DNA from: Paenisporosarcina sp050269735
GTDB taxonomy: Bacteria > Bacillota > Bacilli > Bacillales_A > Planococcaceae
Length of the DNA stretch: 64,000 nt
Assembly: GCF_050269735.1 (NCBI RefSeq)
Contig: NZ_JBNNIX010000006.1
Span: 92,230-156,229 of the forward strand
Direction: 5' to 3'
In this document: positions 16,655 to 24,446 of the stretch, one piece after another
Numbering within the stretch: position 1 is the stretch's first letter
Layout: each line of letters begins with the position of its first letter
Translations under genes and position numbers: made by a program
Notes under the pieces: model-generated
Database searches by the model: none
What the model saw: only the letters and a program-made list of their open reading frames with translations
What the model was told of the DNA's origin: nothing

Positions 16655-16684
16655 TGGACAGAACGTGATGGTGACTGGACAGAA
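16655..16684 (+). repeat. Two TGGACAGAA repeats 21 bp apart
   Basis: TGGACAGAA occurs at 16655 and 16676, starts exactly 21 bp apart, downstream of mtnD. The same core occurs at 34364 and 34385 with the same spacing. Confidence 0.7.
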
Positions 16685-16700
16685 AGAAATCAACTAACGA

Positions 16701-17231
16701 TTAAGCGACTGTTTCTTTCTCGTAAATCGGTACCCAGCCTTCTGTTGTAACAAAGATGCGAACCGCTACAACTTTGCGGTCTTCCATCAGCGTAAAGTAG
16801 TGACGGACGTTTTCAGGAACAGAGATTAAGTCACCCGGGTGCAACTCGACATCAAAGAATTCCCCGTCTGCCGATTGAATGACGAAAATGCCATGACCGC
16901 TGACAATGAAACGTACTTCATCGTCTTCGTGATGATGTTCTTGTTGAAAGTTTTTCAACAGTTGTTCCAGGTTCGGCGTTGATTCAGAAAGTGAAATCAC
17001 ATCTGCTTGCTGATAGTTGCGTCGCTCGGAAATGTCGGCAATTTCGATGCCGAATGCGGATAAAATCTGTTGTTTTTCTTCATCTGTTAAATTGAATTTT
17101 TCTCGAAGCTCAGTAGGAAGCTTCTCGATATCCCATTTTTCATAAATGACTTCATTGCTATTTAAAAAATCAATGACTGCTTGCTCTTCTTCAATGCGTT
17201 CATTACTTGCGTGTTTGCGAATGTATGCCAT
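16701..17231 (-). CDS. mtnD: Acireductone dioxygenase
   Basis: A 176-aa cupin enzyme of methionine salvage that oxidises acireductone to 2-keto-4-methylthiobutyrate (Fe form). The metal site is seen as HHHEDDEVRFIVSG (H-x-H-x3-5-E) and the later HPGDLISVPENVRHYF with the fourth His ligand. The start at 17231 (MAYIRKH) has a GGGGAG ribosome site; the longer frame to 17300 has none. It is the last gene of the mtnWXBD operon, right after mtnB. Confidence 0.95.
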   Translation of the reverse strand: MAYIRKHASNERIEEEQAVIDFLNSNEVIYEKWDIEKLPTELREKFNLTDEEKQQILSAFGIEIADISERRNYQQADVISLSESTPNLEQLLKNFQQEHHHEDDEVRFIVSGHGIFVIQSADGEFFDVELHPGDLISVPENVRHYFTLMEDRKVVAVRIFVTTEGWVPIYEKETVA

Positions 17232-17233
17232 CT

Positions 17234-17863
17234 TCAAAAACTCCCCACTACATGTTTTATCGTTGCTAATTTCACTTGATACGAGAATAAAAATTCCCAT
17301 GCTTCCAAATATTTTTTTGCTTCAAAAGCGTCTTTGCCCCATACGGTGATGCCGTGATTTTGAATCAGGATGGCTCCTGTGTCCCCAGTTACATAACGAT
17401 CAAATTGTTCAGCAAGTGTTGGGATATGTGCGACATTCGGAATGATTGGAATACTGATCTTCGCATCTTGTTCCCAAGAACCGAGTGCTTTAATAATTTC
17501 ATTTCCGGTGAAATCAATATGTGTATCATGTTTGTACAGTTCCGTGATGACATTATTGTCAATCGTGTGCACATGTAGGACACAACCCGCATTGGTTTTG
17601 TTATAAATTTTTGCGTGGAGCAACGTTTCAGCGGATGGTTTTGACGACGTCTCCTCCAACTTTTCACCAACTGCATCCACCAGTAAAAAGTCATGGTCCG
17701 TGAATTTTCGTTTGTCTTTACCAGATGCAGTAACGAGGAATGTAACTGGTTCATTCGTAACCTTAATCGATAAATTGCCGCTTGTGCCGTAGAACCAGTC
17801 GCGGTCTGCGAGTTCTTTTTTTATGGCCGCAAGCTCGTTCCAACGGGAAAAGTAGTTGCTCAT
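17234..17863 (-). CDS. mtnB: Methylthioribulose-1-phosphate dehydratase
   Basis: A 209-aa class II aldolase-fold protein that dehydrates 5-methylthioribulose-1-phosphate to the diketo intermediate. Seen: N-terminal DRDWFYGTSGNLSIKV (substrate loop), LHVHTIDNNVI with the zinc His pair, and QNHGITVWGKDAFEAKKYLEAWEFL with the third metal His. The length is typical. Its start overlaps the mtnX stop, and mtnD begins 3 bp after its stop, so translation is coupled. Confidence 0.95.
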   Translation of the reverse strand: MSNYFSRWNELAAIKKELADRDWFYGTSGNLSIKVTNEPVTFLVTASGKDKRKFTDHDFLLVDAVGEKLEETSSKPSAETLLHAKIYNKTNAGCVLHVHTIDNNVITELYKHDTHIDFTGNEIIKALGSWEQDAKISIPIIPNVAHIPTLAEQFDRYVTGDTGAILIQNHGITVWGKDAFEAKKYLEAWEFLFSYQVKLATIKHVVGSF

Positions 17864-18519
17864 GTGTGTACCTCCAATTGCTTTAAAATGTGAATCACGT
17901 CTGAAAATGTTTCAAATGGCTCAAAAGGAAGGTTGAGTTCCTCACACTTTTCGCTGAGGAAGTCCCGCGCGATCACTTTGTCTGCTAGTTTTGCCGCTTG
18001 CAAATCGGTGATTGAATCACCGATGACGATTTTGTAAGTGTTGTCGTCACTCAGTTTGCGAATAATGGAAGGTTTACAGCAACCGCAGCCATTCGAGCAA
18101 TGTTCATCGCAAGTATGTGGCCAATTAATCGTAATGGTTTCCCCAGAAAAATCTGCCTCGTTACAGTAAATACGCTCGTCTTCTATTTGGTCCTTCACGA
18201 GTGGTTTAACAAAGAAGTCAATGCCTCCAGATACGATGAACAGTGGAATATGTTGCGCTTTCGTATAAGCGACAAAGTCTTCAAATCCTTCTCGAATTTG
18301 TGCTTGATTCAGTACGAACTGTGTAATTTCATCTTTTTGGTCGGTTGATAACAAATTGAAAAGTTGGGTTACGCCTTGTTGAATGGATATTTCCTGGCCA
18401 AGAATCTGGTCTTTTATCGGTTCCCATTCAGGTGGTGCGAATTTTTTCATGATGGCCATGATGTTGTCTTTCGTAGTAATGGTGCCATCAAAATCACAAA
18501 ATATGACGGGTTGTGTCAT
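17860..18519 (-). CDS. mtnX: 2-hydroxy-3-keto-5-methylthiopentenyl-1-phosphate phosphatase
   Basis: A 219-aa HAD-superfamily phosphatase. The nucleophile motif is FCDFDGTIT (residues 8-16), motif II is in FIVSGGIDFFV and motif III/IV in YKIVIGDSITDLQAAK. A CDEHCSNGCGCCK cysteine cluster in the middle is typical of MtnX of Bacillales. With MtnW it does in two steps what the fused MtnC does elsewhere. It overlaps mtnW and mtnB by four bases on each side. Confidence 0.95.
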   Translation of the reverse strand: MTQPVIFCDFDGTITTKDNIMAIMKKFAPPEWEPIKDQILGQEISIQQGVTQLFNLLSTDQKDEITQFVLNQAQIREGFEDFVAYTKAQHIPLFIVSGGIDFFVKPLVKDQIEDERIYCNEADFSGETITINWPHTCDEHCSNGCGCCKPSIIRKLSDDNTYKIVIGDSITDLQAAKLADKVIARDFLSEKCEELNLPFEPFETFSDVIHILKQLEVHT

Positions 18520-19766
18520 CGTACTTTGTCACCCCACAATTCCAGGGCTTGTTGCAGTTCAGTATTCGCTTGCGCTGCTTCTGATAAGGACTTCCCTGAA
18601 AGCGTTGCATCCACAGCTTGCCTGAATGCTTTGCCTCCAGCGGCAGAACCTGCTGGATGACCATGCACCCCGCCGCCTGCATTGATAACGGAATTAATCC
18701 CGAAGTCTTCGATTAGTTGTGGCACCATGCCTGGATGAATGCCGGCAGATGGTACTGGTAATGTTGTCTTCAATAAACCAGGCGCTTGAAGTGCATCGGC
18801 AATTTGAAGTGTCTCCCCTTTTTCCAAGGCTACGCTTCCATATGGCGAAGGGAACAACGAGAAATCTGCCCCCGCAAGTCGCAATAATTTACCTAATGCG
18901 AGCTGGTTGGATAAGCCATACTTTCTGGATGGCGTGAATGCTCCTGAAACAGCGGGATGAGCCATGATAGGAATTGCGATTTCCGGATCTTCAGCTAAAC
19001 TTTGCAGCGTGTCCAGCCCGTATGCGTACACATTAAACAGCAACATATCAGCACCTAGCTCCGTCGCGCGTTTTGCTTTGTCTCTTAAGTCAAATGTTCG
19101 TCCAGTCAAATTCACCGCGTAACGTGTTCGATGACCTGTCTCTGAGAAAACATGCTCGAGCACTTCACGCCCTCTCACAATTCGCTGCTCAAAAGGCGTC
19201 AACTCGTTCTCGAACAAAATCTCATCATCTTTCACAAAATCCACACCACCACGTGCTTGGTGTTCGAGCTGTGTCAGTAAAAAGTCCAAATCTTTGCCGA
19301 GAATGCCTTTAAAAATACTCATGACAAATGGTCGTCCTTGCACACCTGTCAGTTGGCGAATCCCTTCTGTTCCGAACTTCGGTCCTGAAAAGTGTGCCGT
19401 TAATTCCGGACTAAACTCCAAATCGAGTAACTTAATTTCTCCGTCCAATGATAACTTGCCAAAAGTTGTTATTAATATAGCTGGCAGGTCTGGGCTGTAA
19501 TTGGCTACCGGGTAAGCTATACGGATGATTCCTTTCGTTCGGTTATCTGAACTACCGACATTTTCGACAGATACAACGCGCCCTTTATGTTTCTTCAGTT
19601 GTTTTTGCTCCAGTTGTGGCAAATCAGTCCAGGATCCCACAGTCAAGCCAAGCGCGATGCCTTCTGCTTTTTTTTCAAAATTATCATCTATGCTATGTAC
19701 TAAATAAGTCGCGATTACTTCAGTCAATGTTTTCACCTCTTCAGAAAAAATAAAAAACCTCTTCAC
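18516..19766 (-). CDS. mtnW: 2,3-diketo-5-methylthiopentyl-1-phosphate enolase (RuBisCO-like protein)
   Basis: A 416-aa RuBisCO-like enolase. The metal-binding segment GGVDFVKDDE (Lys for carbamylation, Asp, Asp/Glu) is present at about residues 173-182. The loop region and later active-site stretches (AHPAVSGAF, NAGGGVHGHPAGSAAGG) are intact. It lacks the carboxylase loop-6 pattern of true RuBisCO, as expected. It is the first gene after the SAM riboswitch, in an mtnWXBD operon. mtnA and mtnK are not in the window. Confidence 0.95.
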   Translation of the reverse strand: MKRFFIFSEEVKTLTEVIATYLVHSIDDNFEKKAEGIALGLTVGSWTDLPQLEQKQLKKHKGRVVSVENVGSSDNRTKGIIRIAYPVANYSPDLPAILITTFGKLSLDGEIKLLDLEFSPELTAHFSGPKFGTEGIRQLTGVQGRPFVMSIFKGILGKDLDFLLTQLEHQARGGVDFVKDDEILFENELTPFEQRIVRGREVLEHVFSETGHRTRYAVNLTGRTFDLRDKAKRATELGADMLLFNVYAYGLDTLQSLAEDPEIAIPIMAHPAVSGAFTPSRKYGLSNQLALGKLLRLAGADFSLFPSPYGSVALEKGETLQIADALQAPGLLKTTLPVPSAGIHPGMVPQLIEDFGINSVINAGGGVHGHPAGSAAGGKAFRQAVDATLSGKSLSEAAQANTELQQALELWGDKVR

Positions 19767-19907
19767 AAAAAAGAAGAGGTTAGTAGTTGAACTAACATCC
19801 TCTTATCTGTCAGCTACTGCTGCAAGAATTAGCACCGTGCTTACTCGTGTAAGTCGGTTGCCGGGTTTCATAGGGCTAGTCCCTCCACCTGCTCTTGATA
19901 AGAAAAA
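19748..19907 (-). promoter_or_regulatory. SAM-I (S-box) riboswitch upstream of mtnW
   Basis: On the minus strand: CTTATCAAGAG, then GGTGGAGGGACTAGCCC, TATGAAACCCGGCAACC and a GGTGCTAATTC stretch, all diagnostic S-box elements. It ends in a terminator hairpin (AACCTCTTC/GAAGAGGTT, 19757-19781) with a T run. SAM binding should stop transcription of mtnWXBD. Confidence 0.97.
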
Positions 19908-19940
19908 TGTAGATATGATATTTTTTAAAATCTAAATTGG

Positions 19941-19969
19941 ATTATGACAGGGTGTAAAATACTTGTCAA
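19941..19969 (-). promoter_or_regulatory. SigA promoter of the mtn operon
   Basis: Minus strand TTGACA (19969-19964), 17-bp spacer and CATAAT (19946-19941), about 35 bp before the S-box. Confidence 0.85.
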
Positions 19970-20056
19970 CACAATTTTCTAATAAATTGAAATATACAGC
20001 TTATTTCAATTGTACAAAGCTATGCTATGTTTGTTTTTTGAAAGACATGACAAGTT

Positions 20057-20371
20057 TTAAGAAATAAATTTCAATCCAACAGCCGCTCCCAACACGATTG
20101 CAATAAACAGCATGCGCAACCATGTTTTCGGTTCCCCGTACAACATCATACCTAGAATTGCGCCTCCAGAAGCACCAATGCCTGTCCACACTGCGTATGC
20201 CGTTCCCATTGGAAGAGTCTCCATAGCAAGTGCTAGGAACAAGAAGCTCGCCATAAAGCTTGCGAACAATCCGGTTATGGACTTCCAAGAGCGATTTTTA
20301 TGAACTTGGTTGATCATCGCGACTCCTGTCATTTCAAATAAACCGGCAATGATTAAGAATAGCCATGCCAT
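20057..20371 (-). CDS. Small multidrug resistance family exporter subunit, probably guanidinium (Gdx/YkkD-like)
   Basis: A 104-aa four-helix SMR protein. The conserved Glu of helix 1 is in LIIAGLFEMTGVAM (Glu13), and the GTAYAVWTGIGASGG motif of helix 3 matches Gdx/SugE-type transporters. It forms a pair with the overlapping upstream SMR gene, as in ykkCD, and the pair follows a guanidine-I riboswitch. Heterodimeric export of guanidinium in exchange for protons is therefore likely. Direct substrate evidence is absent. Confidence 0.9.
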   Translation of the reverse strand: MAWLFLIIAGLFEMTGVAMINQVHKNRSWKSITGLFASFMASFLFLALAMETLPMGTAYAVWTGIGASGGAILGMMLYGEPKTWLRMLFIAIVLGAAVGLKFIS

Positions 20372-20706
20372 TATGACGACACCTCTTCCTGTTCTTTTGT
20401 GACCAACTTAAGCCCGACAACCCCTATTAACAGAAGCGCAATCAAACCCAGTTTCGGGATATTAAATGATTCTCCGAAAAAGAGAATGTCTGCAATGACT
20501 GTACCTGCTGTACCTAGACCAACAAACACTGCGTACACAGTTCCTACGGGTAATGTTTTCCCTGCCATGATCATCAAATAAAAACTGATTGCAATCGCAA
20601 TTAAAGTGCCAATCCAAGCCCACACATCATCCGCATGCTTCAGTCCAATCACCCAAAACACTTCAAACACAGCAGCTATCAACACTTTCATCCATTCTTT
20701 ATTCAT
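20371..20706 (-). CDS. Small multidrug resistance family exporter subunit, probably guanidinium (Gdx/YkkC-like)
   Basis: A 111-aa SMR protein with the helix-1 Glu in IAAVFEVFWVIGLKHA and the helix-3 GTVYAVFVGLGTAGT motif. The start ATG 20706 (MNKEWMKV) is preferred over 20727 because helix 1 then begins at the usual position. The next SMR gene starts in its last codon. It lies about 30 bp after the terminator of the guanidine-I riboswitch. Confidence 0.9.
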   Translation of the reverse strand: MNKEWMKVLIAAVFEVFWVIGLKHADDVWAWIGTLIAIAISFYLMIMAGKTLPVGTVYAVFVGLGTAGTVIADILFFGESFNIPKLGLIALLLIGVVGLKLVTKEQEEVSS

Positions 20707-20732
20707 GAATCCCAACTCCTTTTCCAATAAAA

Positions 20733-20857
20733 ATAAGCCCGAGAGATGAACGTATAAACGTTATCTCCCAGGCTTTTATCCTTCCGTGTGGCTTTGCAAA
20801 TTGGCAAAGTGTTTTCTCTCGGACCAGGCCAAACCGGTTGTTTGCGGAACCCTAGAA
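20733..20857 (-). promoter_or_regulatory. Guanidine-I (ykkC) riboswitch
   Basis: Minus-strand CTAGGGTTCCG, then GGTCCGAGAGAAAACAC and CACACGGAAGGATAAAAGCC, the conserved ykkC class core. It ends in a long terminator hairpin (20736-20775, GCCTGGGAGATAACG with its partner) and a T-rich tail. Guanidine should relieve termination and turn on the two SMR genes. Confidence 0.97.
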
Positions 20858-21034
20858 AACTTGTTCGCCATCTTGAGAATGGCGCTTTATGAAATTATTT
20901 TGTGCAAGGTTAGAATAAACCATGCGGAACAATGAGTCAAACGACGAGCTCATAGTAAATATTCGGTTGTATATATTGGAAAAAAATGTAACACTTAAAT
21001 TAATTCTTTTTCGTATAAAGAAAGGAGAATCACT

Positions 21035-21241
21035 TTGAAGTCCTTCACTAACAAAATTATTATTTTGGTCATGTCCATCGTTATCTTTATCATCTACTGT
21101 CAATTGCTTGATTTTTTTACAAGGAACCTTCTTCCGATCTCACCACTTGGAACGATGATTGGCTTGATCACTCTTTTTCTTCTTATCCCCATTTCGTATC
21201 TATCAGCTCACGGAGTGGTGAAAGTCATTAAGGACATGTAA
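21035..21241 (+). CDS. Small two-helix membrane protein, unknown
   Basis: A 68-aa protein starting at TTG 21035 with an AAAGGAG site seven bases upstream. Two hydrophobic segments (about residues 7-27 and 36-57) suggest a membrane hairpin with a short basic end. No family recognised. Its terminator hairpin (21245-21269) also serves the convergent NUDIX gene. Confidence 0.65.
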   Translation: MKSFTNKIIILVMSIVIFIIYCQLLDFFTRNLLPISPLGTMIGLITLFLLIPISYLSAHGVVKVIKDM

Positions 21242-21244
21242 AAA

Positions 21245-21269
21245 ACACTCCTGATTAAGATGGAGTGTT
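21245..21269. terminator. Shared hairpin between convergent genes
   Basis: AACACTCC/GGAGTGTT stem; it overlaps the last codons of the NUDIX gene on the minus strand, where a T run follows. Confidence 0.6.
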
Positions 21270-21704
21270 GAAAACTTTTGTAATTAAAATGTCTCGAAAA
21301 GCAGGAAGTAAAGAGTCAAAGCGGGTGTCATTGACTTCTTCTTTTGAGATCCAGACATATTCCGAATGCTCATCATTCAACTGAAAATGGGCAAGTTGCG
21401 CTTCTGTTACGTCAGCAACATATGTATAAATAAGGCGGTAAATAGGTTCACTGGCTGTGTGTCCCTCGAAAGTCCGGACATGGATTTCTGTGAGACTAGG
21501 TACTGCCATATTCGTTTCTGCCTGCACTTCACGGTGTGCAGCTTCTAGAGGAATTTCATGAAATTTCACCTTGCCCGCTGGAACATTCCAGACTCCAGGC
21601 GCCACGGTTGCCAGTTCTGAACGCTTTGTAAGAAGGATTTTATGATGATGTTTCAAGATGATCTCAATTGAGACACGGTAATTTGGATGATTAGTCATGG
21701 CCAC
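21255..21704 (-). CDS. NUDIX hydrolase
   Basis: A 149-aa NUDIX protein. The box GKVKFHEIPLEAAHREVQAET follows the G-x5-E-x7-R-E-U-x-E-E pattern, but the last part reads AET-N-M rather than EE-x-G-U, so one metal-binding Glu is replaced by Ala. Activity on a nucleoside diphosphate derivative is likely but the box is slightly degenerate. The ATG may be 21704 or 21698 (MTNHPNYRV). Confidence 0.85.
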   Translation of the reverse strand: MAMTNHPNYRVSIEIILKHHHKILLTKRSELATVAPGVWNVPAGKVKFHEIPLEAAHREVQAETNMAVPSLTEIHVRTFEGHTASEPIYRLIYTYVADVTEAQLAHFQLNDEHSEYVWISKEEVNDTRFDSLLPAFRDILITKVFNTPS

Positions 21705-21821
21705 TTTCTCCGATTCTATAGATTGCCAATCTCAGCAAATTGATTTCCTGTAAAAAATTTACTATTAAATCGCTCGATTGGCAAGAACCGGAGTGAAACC
21801 AGACAAGTCAGTTTGCAACAA

Positions 21822-21956
21822 TTACCTAGCCTTTATAGGAATTCCTTGACGTTTCGGAGTTGGATACGCAGCGATTGCTCCTGCGACTCCACTGAAAGCT
21901 AGAAGTGAAAGAACGGCAATCGGAAATGCTTTCTTCTTCAAATTGGTTTGCGTCAT
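21822..21956 (-). CDS. Small hydrophobic protein (44 aa)
   Basis: A short gene with a perfect AAGGAGGT ribosome site five bases before the ATG. It encodes a basic head (MTQTNLKKKAF), one hydrophobic segment (PIAVLSLLAFSGVAGAIAA) and a polar basic tail (YPTPKRQGIPIKAR). It looks like a single-pass membrane or exported peptide. No family is recognised; the strong ribosome site is the main support. Confidence 0.6.
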   Translation of the reverse strand: MTQTNLKKKAFPIAVLSLLAFSGVAGAIAAYPTPKRQGIPIKAR

Positions 21957-22151
21957 AGGGTACCTCCTTGGTTATGAACATTCACATTTAGTGTAATTGA
22001 TGTATATGTTGAAAATATGAATATCATGTTAAGAGATTCTTAGGAAAGCTCTTTTCATATATCCACTTAACCGTCAGCCTTTCATGTTAGCTTTACGTCA
22101 ATTCGTGGTAAACTACTACTAGCATTTACCGTGTGAAACGAGGTTTTACTT

Positions 22152-23114
22152 ATGATTCGAACATTTGGCGTAACGGCTGATAGCCAATTGGAAATGGACT
22201 TTCCACTAGAAGATTTACATAAAAAATCATTTGATTGGTATTGGATTGATTTTGATAAACCTTCTGCCACTGAAAGCGCGTTGCTTGATTCGTTCTTTCA
22301 TTTCCATCCACTGGCGATTGAAGATTGCCTGCATCGGTTGCAACGACCGAAAGTCGACTATTACGATGGCTATCATTTCTTCGTCGTCCATACAATGAAC
22401 GAAGAGACACTTGAAGCAGAAGAATTGGATATATTTGTTGGGAAAAATTTTGTTGTGACATTCCATCATACTGCAGTTCAGGAATTGGACTTGGTTCGCG
22501 AAAAACTGCAACGAGATGCATCATTTTGGGACCGAGGAGCAATTTATGCGACGTATCAAATTCTCGACAAAGTGGTCGATTCCTATTTCCCGCTCGTTTA
22601 CAAAATTGAGGATCATCTGAACGAAATAGAAGATCAGATGACGTTTGATATGAAGCATTTTTCGATGGACACCGTCTTTGAAATGCGCAGTGACTTACTA
22701 TGGTTGCGTCGAACAATATTGCCGATGCGCGATTTAATGTACCGTGTATTAAACTCCAGTCGTTTTAATCTTCAACAGCATGAACATTCCTACTTTGCGG
22801 ATATTTCTGATCACCTCGTCAAACTGACAGAAATTGTGGAGTCAAACCGAGAACTTACAGCTGATATTCGAGATAGCTATATGGCAATGAACTCCAACCG
22901 AATGAACCGAATCATGATGATCTTAACGATTGTATCTTCCATTTTCATTCCACTTACATTTGTAGCGGGGGTATATGGGATGAACTTTGAAAACATGCCG
23001 GAACTCGAGACGAAATACGGCTACTTTTTCGCATTAGGCGGAATGGCACTTATCGGATTGTTAATGTTCGCTTGGTTTAAATACAAAGGTTGGTTGAATC
23101 TATTTAAATCATAA
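22152..23114 (+). CDS. corA: CorA family magnesium transporter
   Basis: A 320-aa CorA-type channel. The cytosolic N-terminal domain and long stalk helix lead to two C-terminal transmembrane helices (about residues 262-282 and 293-312) joined by the YGMNFENMPE loop, which holds the GMN selectivity motif. It forms a homopentamer that lets Mg2+ (possibly Co2+ or Ni2+) enter. No M-box riboswitch was seen upstream. A strong terminator follows. Confidence 0.95.
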   Translation: MIRTFGVTADSQLEMDFPLEDLHKKSFDWYWIDFDKPSATESALLDSFFHFHPLAIEDCLHRLQRPKVDYYDGYHFFVVHTMNEETLEAEELDIFVGKNFVVTFHHTAVQELDLVREKLQRDASFWDRGAIYATYQILDKVVDSYFPLVYKIEDHLNEIEDQMTFDMKHFSMDTVFEMRSDLLWLRRTILPMRDLMYRVLNSSRFNLQQHEHSYFADISDHLVKLTEIVESNRELTADIRDSYMAMNSNRMNRIMMILTIVSSIFIPLTFVAGVYGMNFENMPELETKYGYFFALGGMALIGLLMFAWFKYKGWLNLFKS

Positions 23115-23117
23115 AAA

Positions 23118-23156
23118 AAACCATCTCCTGTGAAAATAGGGAGATGGTTTTTTGCA
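23118..23156 (+). terminator. corA terminator
   Basis: ACCATCTCC/GGAGATGGT stem with TTTTTT. Confidence 0.9.
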
Positions 23157-23252
23157 TTTATGGACTTAAAAAGGTGGTATCGAGAAAATTTGGAGAAGCA
23201 GGAACTTCATGTTTACCTGTACATATGTGGAGCTGTCTTTAGATTTTTACAA

Positions 23253-23275
23253 CAAAAAAGGAGCTTTAGGCTCCT
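23253..23275 (-). terminator. Terminator of the 57-aa acidic protein gene
   Basis: Minus-strand AGGAGC...GCTCCT stem with a run of six T. Confidence 0.75.
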
Positions 23276-23288
23276 TATGTTTGCTTGA

Positions 23289-23462
23289 TTATTCTTCGCC
23301 CTCTTCTTCAGGGTTTTTGTTTTCATCATCTACATCGTCCATCTCTTCGCCATCGTCAACACCGTTATCTTGGTCTACTCCGTCACCACAACCTGCTAAA
23401 CCACCAAGAACGATTCCGCCTACTAAACCACTTGCTAATAATGTCTTTTTCCAATCTGCCAT
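23289..23462 (-). CDS. Small very acidic lipoprotein-like peptide (57 aa)
   Basis: Encoded after an AGGAGG ribosome site, it begins MADWKKTLLASGLVGGIVLG, with GLAGCGDG giving a lipobox-like Cys25. The remaining 32 residues are almost all Asp, Glu and Asn. It is probably a lipoprotein or a membrane-anchored acidic tail that could bind cations at the surface. It resembles the small lipoprotein at 34483-34701 in design but not in detail. The gene has its own terminator. Confidence 0.75.
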   Translation of the reverse strand: MADWKKTLLASGLVGGIVLGGLAGCGDGVDQDNGVDDGEEMDDVDDENKNPEEEGEE

Positions 23463-23802
23463 GTCTGTTTCCTCCTCAAGTTTTGTTAAATTATGATTGC
23501 TAATGTTCTAATTCAAATTTACCCCACTAAAAAAGAAATAAACCTCTCATGAAAATATTAATCTGTATATTTAATTTTCAAGGATTTGAAAAAAAGTGTT
23601 TAAGTGAATACTGGCAGGTCATTGAACAACAAAATAGCTCAGTAGAATCTACTGAGCTCCTCTTTATCCCTTACCATATGTCAGGAAGGGTTCATACATC
23701 GTGATTGCATGGTTTTCGGTAATGAACTCATCATCGATAAAAACTATGTACGTTGAGATGAAACGTTAATCTCAGCAAGTTAACTTGCCTCTGAGACCTA
23801 TT

Positions 23803-23896
23803 TGAGCGATAAAAGTGTCTGTTTGAGCGATAAATTAGATATCTGAGCGACAAATGGTCCAATATGAGCGATAAACATGGAGTTTTGAGCGTTAAA
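23803..23896 (+). repeat. Five TGAGCGATAAA repeats with a 20-21 bp period
   Basis: TGAGCG starts at 23803, 23824, 23844, 23865 and 23886 (steps 21, 20, 21, 21). The core TGAGCGATAAA is nearly invariant while the roughly 10-bp spacers differ. A sixth degenerate half (TGAGAC) is at 23792. Reverse-orientation copies occur at 63667 and 63688. Confidence 0.9.
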
Positions 23897-23928
23897 TTTT
23901 TCACAAACTCTCACCCCCTTCTAATCAA

Positions 23929-23963
23929 CAAAAAAAGCTCACTCTCAAGTTAAGAGCGAGCTT
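23929..23963 (-). terminator. Terminator of the stress-protein gene
   Basis: AAGCTCGCTCT/AGAGTGAGCTT stem with a T run on the minus strand. Confidence 0.8.
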
Positions 23964-23970
23964 CCATTCA

Positions 23971-24381
23971 TTACAATTCAATTGTTTCAGGTGGTTTTCC
24001 GCTTTTGTTCATTAAACGGATGGATTCAGGTTTCACAACTAATATCAATAAGTTTGGATCTTCTGGACCTTCGAACCAATTTTTCATATGGTCATTCCAA
24101 ATTTTTTCTTTCAGGCTTTCGTCTGTGCTTTCACTTACTTTGCCTTCAATCTCCAAGTAAGCATCCCCAAAGCCTTCTCCATCGTAGCCAATCAAAATAT
24201 GTGTATACGGATTTGCTTCAATATCTTCGACCTTATGTGTATTTTTATTCGTCGGGGTATATAGTGTAAATTCTTCATTGTAGAAAGTCATATACCTTGA
24301 GTGTGGTTTATTGTTTTTCACCGTCGCCATTGTGCCGGTGCGACTTTCTTTTAAAATGTCTAATGCTTGTTGTTTACTCAC
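23971..24381 (-). CDS. Pyridoxamine 5'-phosphate oxidase-fold general stress protein (YdaG-like)
   Basis: A 136-aa split-barrel flavin-binding protein (general stress protein 26 group). Seen: TGTMATVKNNKPHSRYMTFYNEEFTLY at residues 16-42, a KVEDIEANP helix start and a C-terminal LVVKPESIRLMN. Such proteins bind FMN/F420-like cofactors or have lost them. The B. subtilis relative YdaG is SigB-dependent, and here a SigB-like promoter can be read upstream, which suits a stress role. The substrate is unknown. Confidence 0.85.
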   Translation of the reverse strand: MSKQQALDILKESRTGTMATVKNNKPHSRYMTFYNEEFTLYTPTNKNTHKVEDIEANPYTHILIGYDGEGFGDAYLEIEGKVSESTDESLKEKIWNDHMKNWFEGPEDPNLLILVVKPESIRLMNKSGKPPETIEL

Positions 24382-24405
24382 TCTTAATCAGCTCCTTTCT
24401 GAAAG

Positions 24406-24432
24406 TATTCCTTCCAGTTCCGCCAATTAAAC
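24406..24432 (-). promoter_or_regulatory. Possible SigB promoter of the YdaG-like gene
   Basis: Minus strand GTTTAA (24432-24427), 15-bp spacer, GGAATA (24411-24406). The -35 is perfect and the -10 is imperfect against GGGTAT. Confidence 0.45.
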
Positions 24433-24446
24433 ATGACAATGTGCTA

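Larger units (their letters stand above)
23463..23970. other. Gene-free region with hairpin and repeat array
   Basis: 508 bp without an ORF. It contains the promoter of the small acidic lipoprotein, a hairpin AGCTCAGTAGA/TCTACTGAGCT at about 23637-23659, the TGAGCGATAAA array at 23803-23896 and the terminator of the next minus-strand gene. Confidence 0.6.

Noticed and set aside
22150..22716. Minus-strand ORF within corA
   Set aside because: Antisense shadow of a well-supported magnesium transporter gene.
23803..23896. Possible small CRISPR array
   Set aside because: Cores are only 11 bp, unit length 21 bp and there are no cas genes; spacer lengths of about 10 bp do not fit CRISPR.
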